This document shows positions 23,125-34,758 of a stretch of 64,000 nucleotides of DNA, in pieces; positions within the stretch are counted from its first letter, which is position 1; every line of letters starts with the position of its first letter. The translations under genes and the position numbers were made by a program. The stretch is from positions 24,378,001 to 24,442,000 of the forward strand of contig NC_092340.1 in NCBI RefSeq assembly GCF_046630445.1, in the 5' to 3' direction. This stretch comes from Rutidosis leptorrhynchoides. Taxonomy: Eukaryota > Streptophyta > Magnoliopsida > Asterales > Asteraceae. The notes under the pieces are model-generated. The model had not been told where the DNA came from. It did no database searches and saw nothing but the letters and a program-made list of their open reading frames with translations.

Positions 23125-25224
23125 TATAGTCTTGAAATACTATAATCACTTCTTTATTCTTCACACTTTGTACATCAGTGATTTCTTTACGGCGGTATAA
23201 ACAATGGTAGTAACGTTGTGGTTTACAGTCCCACATGACTATAAAATTTAGATCCTTTAAGGAAATTGGATCTTTATGAAATCATTTGATCTTTTGAAAA
23301 TTAAATCTAGCTTTTACCCTAGATAAGTTTTCCGGAATAACCCTTCACCGGTGTTTGCAAATTCTTTTTGTGGGTTTGGTTGGTTTCAGATTTGAAAATT
23401 TTAGCTCAAAACTTGTAGTTTTGTGTCACCCACTTGCTAACCTTGTATTGGGAAAGCAACACGTCCAGTATACTTGCTCCGTATATTACCTTTCGGTAAA
23501 CTACCGTCCGGTTGTAAAGGAAAGCGTTGAACAAGCAACTGTTAAGGCAATGTCCCCTGACATGCTTTTAATTATGGTCTTATAACGTGTCGGACGTAAT
23601 TACTATCCTTTGTAGGAGCAATAGTAAAGCTCACCCTTATAATTTTTTGGTCTGGCACAAGCTCCTGTCTTTGACCATGCTATGCAACCACCGTTCTTAC
23701 GGTTGACACCCGATTTGGTTCAGGTGACCTAATGAATTCCAGGTGAATTCCTAGGATTTTACGTTCAATGATAATGAATGCATTGAAAATGGGTGTTTAA
23801 AAAAACAAATCGGTTTGTAATTTTGATCAAAATATTTTCTCGTTCAAGCTCGAGTTTAGATATCATTGAATTCCATGAGTTTGTAATTCTCAATCTTTAA
23901 GGTCAATCTCTAGGATTGAGTAATATCAGTCTTAAAAGCTGATTTTTGATCTTTAAGGAGATTATCCTTTCTGGGGATCTGATTCATTAGTCTTATCAAG
24001 CTAATTTGCACGGCGTCCTCCCCATTTTACAAGACAGATCCTCTCATAGTTAGGATAAGTCTGACCACTTGGCGACCCTGTTTGATGCTGAGGTCCGTGG
24101 ATTTCCTGCTGATTTTAGAGATGACTTTTCTAGATTTTTCATCAACCTACAGCTGGTCTGGACGACAACTTCATGACCTAAATCAAGAAGCACGTTTCTT
24201 TTTCGAAAGACTTTACTTCCTTTTAATGATGGAATTGATTCATCGTGTAGATCCATCTTTCTTACAGTAAATTGGGTAAAACTGTTTAGTTTAGTCCAAA
24301 GCAAAAGTATCTTTAATTATTTGTTACAGAAATTTGTGACATATGTTTAAAATAACTTGGTAAATTTTCCCACACTTGGCTTTTATTTTCCTTTTTATTG
24401 TCCTCTATTCCATTTTAAATGAATTCTAACATTTTAGTTTGTTTCTCAATTTATGTCCTTTCCGAGGTAACAATAATTTCGGTGTTAACACCTAGTTTTA
24501 TCGTTCATAAATATGTATAAACATGATTTTGAGTTCATTTAATTGAAAATTTTGAAAAAATATTACTAGAATTGGGTAGTCAGTATATAAGACTAGGGCT
24601 GTTCTTTATTATCAGAGAGCACCAGATTCTAATACAACTACTGCGTTACTAGTATTTTTAATGGTAACCAAGTGTTTTAAGTTAAAATTTTTTTAAAATT
24701 CCGAAAGAATTTAACCCCTTCCCATACTTAAGATCTTGCAATGCCCTCATTTGCAAGAAATCAGTAACAATTTAAATTATTGAGGGTGATTAGCGTAGAA
24801 AAATGATTAAATTTTACCAAAGTTTCCAAACATATTGGCGTTTGTTTGCTGAATGATAAATGGTGCACATCATTTGTTCATTCCGTCTTGTTGTTTCATC
24901 ACATTTGTTTTTCGTTTTGTCGTCAAAATTACTAGCTTTTGCTGAACTTAATGCCAGTCTTTGAAAATGCGCTGTTTTACCCTGTTTTGTACAATCGACA
25001 ATATACATACATACAAATATAAACATGCATGGCAATTTGAAATGGGACTTAATATCCCACTTTCAAATCCTAAATGTGAAATATTAGTACACAATAATAA
25101 TAAAAATGATAAAAATTACATAAATATATCCAACAACATAAGTTTAAACATGAATAATTAAAAAGATAAAAATATAAAAATCATAAAAATAACCAATGGA
25201 ACTAAATCAGTCTGGATAAGGGTT
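23125..25224 (-). other. 3' non-coding region of Athila-2
   Basis: No credible gene in about 2.1 kb. It contains one TAGGT..ACCGAAATT motif (24475-24495) and a hairpin at 24734-24758 whose loop TGCCCTCA matches the Athila-1 hairpin at 351-374. A short run at 24197-24220 matches the first bases of the window (GAAGACTTTACTTCCTT), supporting that the window begins inside the Athila-1 3' region. Confidence 0.6.
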
Positions 25225-26741
25225 CTAGTTCATCTCGTCAGGTGGGTTCCATTGTTGGTTATAGGTGTTCTGATAGGCTTGATTATAGTCATACCGGTTA
25301 AAGGGTGGTCGGATGTCGGGGTTGTGTGGCGGAAAATGAGCAGGTCGAGTAGGCACGTAATTATTTGGTACCTGATATGATAGCTGGCTCAAGATTTGGT
25401 GCTGATGAACTAACCAGCTATCGTGTTGACGTCGCCTATAATCCTCGTATACTCGCTCGGAGTTCCACTGCTCGTACATACTATGTCTGGCTGCGCTCGT
25501 CATTGCTTCCTCATCTATACGAACGTGGACGTCAAGAATAGCATCTCGTAAGACATCCCTAATGTCTTCCGCCTCCTCCATTTCCTCGTCTGAGCCCCTT
25601 TCTACCTGTGGATGAGGGCCCTCATAGGGTACTGCCTGGTTGCGTCTACTTTTCAATACCTTAGCACCCACATAAACTTTCAATCCTAAAGGCTCAACCT
25701 GTTCTCTACAAAGCTGTAATGGACCCCCTTGGTTCCTATCAACACCTAAATACTCTCCAATGAGAGTAACAAAAATACCTCCTCCTATTATACTCCCGTC
25801 CTGCATTCCTTCTACCATTTTAGATAAATAGAAACCAACACAGTAAGGGATATTGACAAAGCTTCTAGGATCCCGTATACACTTTAGGTAGAATAAATCA
25901 TGTAAGGTCATTTTTTCTTTATTGTTACCTCTTTGTGTAATCGAGTTAGCCAAAAATCTATGAATGATACGAAGCTTGGCTCTGTCAATATGTGTATAGG
26001 AGTGTCCTCCTGCTCGTGTAAAAACATCAAAATGTGACATACGCCTCCAAATGGCGTCAGCGTCAAAGTTGCTATCTACCCTTTCACCATAATGAATCAA
26101 ATTTGTACAATCGGGTAGTAGCAACTCACCAGGAGTATATATCTGTAAAGCCCTGGCCATGTCCAGCATGGACATTCTGTACATCCTACCGCCAAGGATA
26201 AACCTAAGAAATCTTCTATCATCTATTCTAACTATATTTGTATCAAGTGATACAGTACTCATGAGCTCAACACACCATTTCTTATATACAGGTCTACGAA
26301 TGGTGAAAAGACGTTCCCAATCTGTAAAAAAAGAGTTCCCGTACCTCTGAATCAGTAGCATTCTGACTCTATTAGCTAGCTGAACTCTTTCCAAAGGATC
26401 CCAATCGATTACCCTTGGCACCTCTACATTTTTAGTTACCAATCTGAATTTGTTCCTTTGATATGTCTCGTAATCCCTCCATCTTCTATCAAATCTCATA
26501 TTAGGATGCAAAGTGTGCTCAGGAATCGTTGGGTATTCTACTGGCGGCCTCATCGGGAATACTATGAATTCATTAACAACTGTACCGGATCATAATAAGG
26601 TACGTGTTGATCAGGCTGTTGTTGTGGTTTCTGTTGTGGTTCTTGTTCGGGTTCTGGCTCGTGTTGCATTTCTGGTTCTGGTTCTGGTGCTGAAGCAGGC
26701 TGTCTAGATGATGATGCTCCTGAACCTCCAGTATCGGCTTT
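25225..26741 (-). pseudogene. Athila env-position (ORF-1 family-like) protein, main exon (Athila-2)
   Basis: A long open frame of 442 codons spans 26553-25225. Motifs parallel the Athila-1 protein: VIDWDPLERV, VYKKWCVELMSTVS, FILGGRMYRMSM, LQIYTPGELL, RIIHRFLANSI, FYLKCIRDPRSFVNIPYCVG and LIGEYLGV. A Q/Y/N-rich tail follows. Upstream, 26741-26565 encodes a Pro/Glu/Gln-rich N-terminal stretch in another frame that stops at 26562-26564, so one small indel near 26580 breaks the gene. A splice acceptor TTTTGCAG ends at 26742. I see no membrane segment or signal peptide. Function unknown. Confidence 0.75.
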
Positions 26742-27380
26742 CTGCAAAACACATTAAACACAAAATTTGTGCATCCAAATATGCATTAATGTTAGCAAAA
26801 TAACAACTTAAAACATTCACAATAACATGTTAAATCAAAATTAAACTTATACACATTTTCACAATTTTTCACAATTCTACACTTTTTCAAATAAGCACAT
26901 ATGAAAATGTATACAAAGTTCATAAGCATATAACTCAAATAACATGTCAAAATAGTCATTACTAGCAATTAAACAAGTCTCAATTGGCAAATATATCAAA
27001 TTAATCAAGTTCATGAATTTTGTACCTAAAAAGTTCACTTTAATCTTCAAAAATCATGTTTAGGATCAATGTTTGGATCATTTAACTACCTAAACATGTT
27101 ACACTACTCAATTTAGCAATAATTCATGATAAAAATTGGCCATAACCTGTTTGTATCAAAAAGCCCCAAATTGCTCAAGAACACAAACCCTAGATTTCTA
27201 AAAATTTTGAAGTTTTTGACTTCAAATCATGTTAAATAGCATCAATCTAGGTTATATATGCATAAAATACTAACAATTTAACACTAATTACACTAGAAAT
27301 CAACAAAATTGCATTAGGTAAAATATTGGTAATTATCACAAAAGCTATGAATTTATAGAGTTTAGGGGTGTAATTTTTAC
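26742..27380 (-). other. Putative intron upstream of the env-position ORF (Athila-2)
   Basis: Donor AAAAAAG|GTAAAAATT (27381/27380) and acceptor TTTTGCAG|AAAGCC (26742/26741) bound a 639-nt A+T-rich interval. A short exon with ATG at 27411-27409 precedes the donor. It is one base out of phase with the ORF because of a six-A run at 27382-27387; five As would restore phase. Its place and length match the 650-nt intron of Athila-1. Confidence 0.55.
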
Positions 27381-27606
27381 CTTTTTTGCTGAAGAATGAG
27401 AATCTAAGCATGATTAGAGCAAAAAATTTGATGAATTACGGTGGAAAAATGATAAAATTTGAGAGGATTTTGGGAGTGTTTTTCGTGTATGTGTGTGTAT
27501 TGTGGTGAAGAAGACAGAACAGACTACCTTTTGTTTCTGGCCTGATTTCCAGCTCCATGCGATCGCATGGAGTTGGAATGCAATACCCATGCGATTGCAT
27601 GGGTAT
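27381..27606 (-). promoter_or_regulatory. Putative internal promoter and 5' exon of the env-position gene (Athila-2)
   Basis: The palindrome doublet (27588-27601 and 27556-27569, 32 bp apart) is followed on the minus strand by GGAAATCAGGCCAG. Next comes a 5'UTR-like stretch (CTTCTTCACCACAATACACA..), then an ATG and a splice donor. The doublet and the GGAAATCAGGCCAG word are the same as in the TATA-containing solo LTR promoter at 18247-18322. No TATA box is visible here. Confidence 0.5.
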
Positions 27607-28570
27607 CCGGGAACAGTACTTTGCCCTTTTTTATTTTTATTTTTTTTATAAAACCTTATAACTTCTAAAACATATAATTAATAAAATTCTAAAAATTTTG
27701 TTTTCCTTTAGGAGCGAGGGTGTTTCGATCGTTGTCCTAGTCCGTCCCTCGACAAAAATTTTAAAATTTGTCACTTTTAAGCGCGGTTTTAAAAGCAAAG
27801 ATTTTTGGGTTTTTTAATGTTTTTGGCATACTTTAATTCAATAAGATTAAAAATAATGATAATAAAAGTTCTCGTCCCTCCCTCGGGTAAAGTAATTTCG
27901 GTTCAATGACCTAGACTTCAACTCACGACGAATTTTAAAAATCATATTTTTAACTTACGAAATAAAGTAAATTTTTTTTTTTTTAAATTCACACCAAACT
28001 TAAATTTAAAATGCATAAAATTAAAAATTCATATTATTAAAAATAAAAATTCACACCAAACTTATATTACATTTTTGTTTTTATACATACAAACTTATAT
28101 TAAAAATATTAATTTTTTAAATATTTACAATTTTAAATATATTAATTTTAAAAATTGCACAATATTAATTTAAGATTTATATATTAATTTTAAAAACATG
28201 GTAAAAATAAAATTAAAAATCTTTTTGGTCTTTTATCCCACTTTAATTAATCAAATATTATCAAAAATATACGCCCCTCTTTTCGGTAAAGTAATTTCGG
28301 TTCCATGACCTAATTTAACTCATGACGAATTTTTGAAATATTTTGGTTTGATTGATTAAAGATATTTATACCTTAAGAATAAACGTTAAATTTCGCAGTG
28401 ATGTAATAAATTTTTGTATGATATCAATAATTTCGGTCGCAAGACCTAATTTTATCGAATACCAATTTAATACTTTATAGCGAACAAATTAGTGTTTATT
28501 ATCAAAAGGTTAAAAATAAAAATAAAAATAAAAATGAAAACTGTACAAACTTACCTGTGAAATATATTTT
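27607..28570 (-). other. A+T-rich region with four dispersed TAGGT..ACCGAAATT motifs (Athila-2)
   Basis: No gene is seen. Motif copies lie at 27722-27740 (weakest), 27894-27914, 28293-28312 and 28429-28449, in the same interval between zinc-knuckle ORF and palindrome doublet as in Athila-1. Confidence 0.5.
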
Positions 28571-28987
28571 TTAGTGATATGCTCTAGCCCACTCATAAGA
28601 TAGTCGGACTAATTGGTTTTCCATGGCTACATAGGCGTAACCTCGAGCATTTAACGTTTTTTCTTCTAAACATATGAACGGTCCGTCTCTGCATAAAGTA
28701 ACAAATTCGGTGTTTGAATAGGTTTGATTATTTGAACATTTACCTTCGTGTGACCATTTTCCGCATTTGTGACATTTTTCAAGGTGTCGTGCTCTTCTTT
28801 TCGCTGCGGATTTTGATTTTCCTTTACCAAATTGTAACTTATTATTTTCGCATCTGGATTTTTTTCTTACTCCGTCCAATTTACCTCTGATTAATGATAC
28901 GATTTCACTTGGAAGTGTGTCATTATTACGTTTAGTGATCAAAGCGTGTAGCATTAGACCATGGTTTAATTCACAGGAAGTCTTCAT
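28571..28987 (-). CDS. Small basic zinc-knuckle accessory protein (Athila-2)
   Basis: An intact 138-codon ORF with ATG at 28987. It shares with the Athila-1 copy (4206-4607) the basic block KGKSKSAAKRRARHL, the knuckle CHKCGKWSHEGKC (CX2CX4HX3C), NQT.SN, FVTLCRDGPFIC and RGYAYVAM. The N-terminal third is less conserved. It lies 172 nt after the pol stop, behind a conserved pyrimidine-rich block that resembles a splice acceptor region. Nucleic-acid binding is inferred from the knuckle and basic patch. It is open although the pol ahead of it has seven lesions, which suggests purifying selection in the family. I do not know a named homologue. Confidence 0.7.
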   Translation of the reverse strand: MKTSCELNHGLMLHALITKRNNDTLPSEIVSLIRGKLDGVRKKSRCENNKLQFGKGKSKSAAKRRARHLEKCHKCGKWSHEGKCSNNQTYSNTEFVTLCRDGPFICLEEKTLNARGYAYVAMENQLVRLSYEWARAYH

Positions 28988-29015
28988 TTCGAAAAATCTA
29001 AAAAAAATAAAAATT

Positions 29016-29064
29016 CAGAATGGGGGGAGAAGACTAGTTCTTTAGGTTCTGCTAGGGAAAGACC
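29016..29064 (-). promoter_or_regulatory. Conserved spacer block before the zinc-knuckle ORF (Athila-2)
   Basis: Nearly identical to 4656-4703 of Athila-1: GAGAAGACTAGTTCTTTAG and CTAGGGAAAGACC on the plus strand. On the minus strand it reads like a branch point followed by a pyrimidine tract. Confidence 0.5.
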
Positions 29065-29158
29065 ATTCGAGTTCCATTTTCGAGAACTATACGAAAACAG
29101 AAAATCTAACTCTAACAGAAATACATATTATCCTTTAAAGACTTGATTCTACCCACAC

Positions 29159-30910
29159 TTACTTAGCTGTGGTGTCGAAATTGTGATTAACTTCGTTGTC
29201 AACTTCCATTGGACTATCTATATAATGTTTAACTCTGTGACCATTAACCTTAAATTCAATCCCATTTGAATTTATTAATTCTATAGTTCCGTATGGAAAA
29301 ACTCTTTTGACTATAAATGGTCCAGACCATCTTGATTTCAATTTTCCAGGAAATAGCTTGAATCGTGAATTGAAAAGAAGAACTCTATCGCCTTCTTTAA
29401 ATTCTTTTAAACTTCTGATTCTTTTATCATGCCATTTCTTCGTTCTTTCTTTATAGATTAACGAATTTTCATATGCTTCTTGTCTTAATTCTTCTAATTC
29501 GTTTAGTTGACTTAATCGTAGACGTCCGGCTTCATGTAAATCAAGATTACATGTCTTCAAAGCCCAAAATGCTTTGTGTTCAATTTCTACTGGAAGATGA
29601 CATGCTTTTCCGTAAACGAGTCTAAAAGGTGTGGTTCCAATTGGAGTTTTGTAGGCTGTTCTAAAAGCCCAGAGTGCATCCTCCAATTTAATGGACCATT
29701 CCTTCGGATTTTATCCTACGGGTTTCTCTAAAATACGTTATAAAGCTCGGTTGGTATTTTCAACTTGTCCACTTTTTTGTGGATGATAAGCGGTGAAGAT
29801 TTTATGAGTTACTCCATATCTTTTAAGAACTTTCTCAAGTTGATTATTACAGAAATGAGTTCCCCGATCACTTATTAAAGCTTTCGGTGTTCCAAACCTT
29901 GCAAAAAGACGTTTTAAAAAGTTGACTACAACTCGTGCATCGTTAGTTGGGAGAGCTTGTGCTTTCGCCCATTTAGATACATAATCAATGGCTACGAGAA
30001 TGTAGAGATTATTATGAGATTTCGGAAATGGACCCATAAAGTCAATACCCCAAATGTCAAATACTTCACATACTTGAATGACATTTTGTGGCATTTCATC
30101 ACGTTGACTTATTTTTCCGGCCCTTTGACATGCATCACAGGATTTGCAAAGAAGGTGTGCGTCTTTGTAAATTGTAGGCCAATAGAATCCAGCATCATAA
30201 ACTTTTCTTGCTATAAGTTGAGGCCCATAACGCCCTCCTGTTGGTCCTGTGTGACAATGGTTTAAGATTTTACTAGCTTCATCTCCGAATACACATCGGC
30301 GTATTATTCCATCGGGACAACTTTTAAACAAATGTGGATCTTCCCAGAAATAGTGTTTTATATCACTAAAGAATTTCTTTCATTTTTGGTACGATAATCC
30401 CTTTTCAAGGAATCCACATACTAAGTAGTCTTCATAGTCTGCAAACCATGGAATTTCATTATAATCTATCTTCAATAGATATTCATCAGGAAAGTTGTCT
30501 TGTATGGCCGATTCATTTAGAACTTCTAATTCGGGATTTTCAAGACGAGAAAGATGATCTGCGGCGAGATTTTATGCTCCTCTTTTATCTTGGATTTCAA
30601 TATCAAACTCTTGTAAGAGTAAGATCCAACGGATTAATCTTGGTTTGGCATCTTGTTTCGAAAATAGGTATCTAAGAGCAGAATGGTCGGTATAGACCAC
30701 CATTTTAGCTAGAACGAGATATGAACGAAATTTGTCAAAAGCAAAGACAATAGCAAGGAGTTCTTTTTCAGTAGTTGTGTAATTTGTTTGTGCTCCTTGT
30801 AACATCTTACTAGCATAATATATAGGTTGAAATCGTTTTTCAATCCTTTGTCCTAAAACGGCTCCCATTGCAAAATCATTTGCATTGCACATAAGTTCAA
30901 ACGGTAGATT
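29159..30910 (-). pseudogene. pol: Athila-2 pol, C-terminal part: RNase H and integrase
   Basis: RNase H begins with [18 protein letters not shown] and [11 protein letters not shown]. The integrase zinc region ([18 protein letters not shown]) and core ([33 protein letters not shown]) follow, then [18 protein letters not shown] and [15 protein letters not shown]. In-frame stops lie at 30572-30574 (Athila-1 has E), 30380-30382, 29738-29740 (Athila-1 has K) and 29711-29713. The frame ends naturally at 29159. Active sites themselves look intact. Confidence 0.9.
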
Positions 30911-32740
30911 CTAATTTGGTGTTATCATGATCGGCGCATTAGTGAGTTTCTCTTTTAGAATATTAAAAGATTTGATACATTCATCTGAAAAGATGAATGG
31001 AGCATCCTTTTCTAGGAGTTTATTCATAGGAGTGGCAATTTTAGAAAAATCTTTAATGAAACGTCGGTAAAAACTGGCATGCCCTAGAAAACTCCTAACT
31101 CCTCTAACATTGGTGGGATGTGGAAGTTTAGCAATTACATCTACTTTAGCTCTATCCACTTCAATTCCTTCCTTTGAAATTTTATGTCCAAGAACGATGC
31201 CTTCTTTAACCATGAAATGACATTTCTCCCAATTAAGTACTAGATTTGATTGTTCGCATCTAATAAGCATTCGTTCAAGATTCACTAGACATGATTCAAA
31301 TGTATCACCGAAGACTAAAAAGTCATCCATGAAAACTTCCATGCATTCTTCTATCATGTCGTGAAAAATCGCCATCATGCACCTTTGAAAGGTTGCAGGG
31401 GTGTTACAAAGTCCAAATGGCATGCGTTTGTAAGCAAAAGTACCATAAGGGCACGTGAATGTGGTTTTCTCTTGGTCCTCGGGTGCTATTGGAATTTGAA
31501 AATATCCGGAAAATCCATCTAGAAAACAATAGTAACTGTTTCCGGCTAATCTTTCCAACATTTGATCAATGAAAGGTAAGGGAAAGTGATCTTTTCTGGT
31601 GGCGTCATTTAATTTTCTATAATCAATACACACACGCCATCCTGTTACAGTCCTAGTAGGAATAAGCTCATTTTTTTCATTTGTGATGACAGTCATGCCA
31701 CCCTTCTTAGGCATGTATTGAACTGGGCTTACCCACGGACTATCAGAGATTGGATAAATTAAACCTGCATCTAGCAGTTTAATAATTTCTTTCTTAACAA
31801 CATCTTGCATATTAGGATTTAGTCTTCGTTGGCGTTGCACATACGTTTTATGACCTTCTTCCATAAGGATTTTATGTGTGCAATACGAAGGACTTATTCC
31901 TTTAATATCATGAATCTTCCATGCAATAGTTGGTTTATGAGCTTTCAACACAGAAATGAGTTGCGATTTCTCATTTTCAGTAAGAGAAGACGATATTATT
32001 ACAGGTAATTCAGATTCACCATGTAAATAAGCGTATTCCAAATGATTTGAAAGTGGCTTTAACTCTAATGTCAGAGGTTCTTCTATCGATGATTTATATC
32101 GATATCTGTCTTCTTCTTTTAGCATTTGAATTTCTTCTGTTGTTGGTTCATATCCATTAGCCATAAGTGTAGCTAACATTTCAGTTTCATCAATTGGTTC
32201 ATTACCTTCTCCTAAAGAACATTCTCCTGTTCCTTGTAATTCTGGAAATTCTTCTAACAATTCTGCATGTGATTCTATAGTTTGAATATAATAACATGTA
32301 TCATCTGCAGATTGCGGTTGTTGCATTGCTCTATCAACTGAAAAGGTAACACTCTCATCCTCTATACTTAGGGTCAATTTCTAACCAAACACGTCTATCA
32401 TTGCTTTAGCCGTGTTTAAGAATGGTCTTCCTAATATGAGAGGAACTTGAGAATCTTCTTCCATGTCCAGAACAACAAAATCTACTGGAAATACTAAAGT
32501 ACCAACTTTAACTAGCATGTTCTCCATTATCCCTCTAGGATATTTTATTGATCTATCTGCTAGTTGTATACTTATTCGTGTTGGTTTCAATTCTCCAAGG
32601 TCTAGTTTAGTGTATAGTGAATACGGCATTAAATTTATACTAGCACCTAAGTCTGCTAATGCTTTTATTGAACTAAGACTACCCAGAAAACATGAAATTG
32701 TGAAACTTCCTAGATCTGATAGTATTTCTGGTATCTTTTC
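30911..32740 (-). pseudogene. pol: Athila-2 pol: protease and reverse transcriptase
   Basis: The protease active site is ADLGASINLMPYSL near 32630-32670, with LILGRPFLNTAKA. RT shows [51 protein letters not shown] and the catalytic VFMDDFLVFGD, then [18 protein letters not shown] one-base loss in an A run at about 32736-32739 puts it out of frame with gag. Stops lie at 32381-32383 and 30911-30913; at the latter Athila-1 has W (TGG to TAG). Confidence 0.9.
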
Positions 32741-34758
32741 AATAGCACTGCTGAACAATTAGCATTCATAGTAACAGCCGAGAGTTCTTCCATTTTCTTT
32801 CTATTCGAGATTAGATATTTCAGAAATTTAGCATATCTAGGCATTCCTGAAATCACATCAATGAAAGGAAGATTTACATTAATCTGTTTAAACATATCCA
32901 AGAATTTGGATTGCTCGACTTCAAGTTTCTCTTTTTTCATTTTACTCGGGTAAGGAAGTGGTGGTTGGTATGGTTTAACATAAGGTTTAGCCTTAACTAT
33001 GTTATCTTCATTAACCTTTTCAACTACCGGTTCTTTTTCCTTATCTTGTTCAGGTTGTGGTTCTTGTGGAGTAGGAATAGCTTCATCAGAAATTACAGGT
33101 ATTTCAGGTGGTTTAAGTGTTGTACCACTTCTTGTGGTAATGGCTTTAGCTGTTTCATTCCGGGGGTTAGCATTTGTATCACTAGGTAGACTTCCCGGTT
33201 TTCTTTCACCTATTAACCTTGCTAGGTTACTTACTTCTTGTTCCAAATTTTGAATAGAAGCTTGTTGATTTCTAAATGCTTGAGCATTTTGTTCATTGGT
33301 TTGTTTCTGAGATGTGAAAAACTGTGTTTGAGTTTCAACTAGCTTCGTCATCATATCTTCTAAATTCGGCTTTTTATCATCGGTTTGTGGTGGTTTGTTT
33401 TGAAAATTAGGTCTTTGCTGATTGTAAGTATTATTGGATACTTGTTGATTACTAGGACCTTGTTGGTTGTTGTATGAAATATTTCGGTTATAATTCTGGT
33501 TTTGATTGTAAATTGGTCTTGGCGGTTGATAATTATTCTGATAATTATTTCCAGGCCTTTGGTTTATGTATGAAATATTCTCTCTTTGTTCCATTGTTAG
33601 TTCAATACTGAGACAATCTTTTGTCAAATGTGGTCCTCCACACTGCTCACAACTAATTCGTATTGAGTGAATATCTTTAGTCATATTTTCCATTCGTCTC
33701 ACGACAGCGTCTATCTTTGCGGAAATGGAATCTAAGTCATGGCTAGAATCGTATCTAGCTGCTTTAGATGATCTAACGATATCTTTTTCTTGGTGCCACT
33801 CATGTGAGTGGGAAGCAGTGTTATCAATAATTTTGTAAGCATCAGTTTCGGTTTTCTTCATAATAGAACCACCAGCTGCAATATCTATGTCTTTCCTTGT
33901 AGTGATGTCGCATCCTTGGTAGAATATTTGTACTATTTGACAGGTGTCTAAACCATATTGCGGACATCCTCTTAATAACTTTCCAAATCTTGACCACGCC
34001 TCATATAGAGTTTCATTCGGTTTCTGTGTGAACGTAACAATTTCTCCTTGAAGTCTTACGGCTTTAGATGCCAGAAAGAATTGTTTAAGAAAATTTTCAA
34101 CTAAAACGTCCCATGTATCGATCGCCCCTTCAGGTAACGATTCCAACCAATCTTTGGCTTCTCCCTTTAAAGTCCAGGGAAATAACATGAGATATATCTG
34201 TTCATCCTCAACTTCTCGGATTTTAAATAGTGTGCAGATCCTATTAAAGGTACGAAGATGTTCGTTTGGATCTTCCTTCGGCGCACCACTAAATTGGCAT
34301 TGATTAGTCACCATGTGTAGAATTTGTCCTTTGATTTCATAATCTGGCGCATTAATGTCTGGATGAGTAATTGCGTGACCTTGGCCAGTGCGTTTAGCTC
34401 GCATTCGGTCTTCCGTACTTAGAGGTTCCAGATTCTCCATAATTGAATTTGTTGAATCTGAATCACTAGAGGATTCTGATTTAATGGTTCGTTCCTCAAC
34501 AATCTCTGTTTGAATGATTGGTGGTTTCGGAGGAAAAATTAATGGTTCAGGATCTATGAATCGTCCCTGAATATTCTCCGGATTCTCAATTGTGAGGTTG
34601 GGTTCAAAAAATGGATTATCGGAAATTTGAATTGGAGTACTTGGTCGACTGGATGACGATTCTAAAGAAAAATCAACGGCGACAATATTTGCTAGATGTC
34701 TTGATCTGGTTACAGGTGGTGAATGTACAAAAGGTGGTGAACGTCTTGCTCGGTGCAT
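32741..34758 (-). CDS. gag: Athila-2 gag with protease-linker region, open
   Basis: About 670 codons are open from ATG 34758. Capsid wording includes RTGQGHAITHPDIN, GAPKEDPNEHLRTFNRICTLF, WTLKGEAKDWLESLPEGAI and YEAWSRFGKLLRGCPQYG. One zinc knuckle CEQCGGPHLTKDC follows near 33605-33660, then an N/Q/Y-rich stretch (repeated YNQ, NNYQ words) and the linker with ITTRSGTTL. Gag would build the particle and package RNA. It is the only large Athila-2 gene without a lesion until the frameshift at its end, so particles could in principle still form. Confidence 0.85.

Noticed and set aside
23355..23585. Plus-strand frame in the Athila-2 3' region
   Set aside because: Antisense to the element, no motif, and no counterpart that could be checked in Athila-1.
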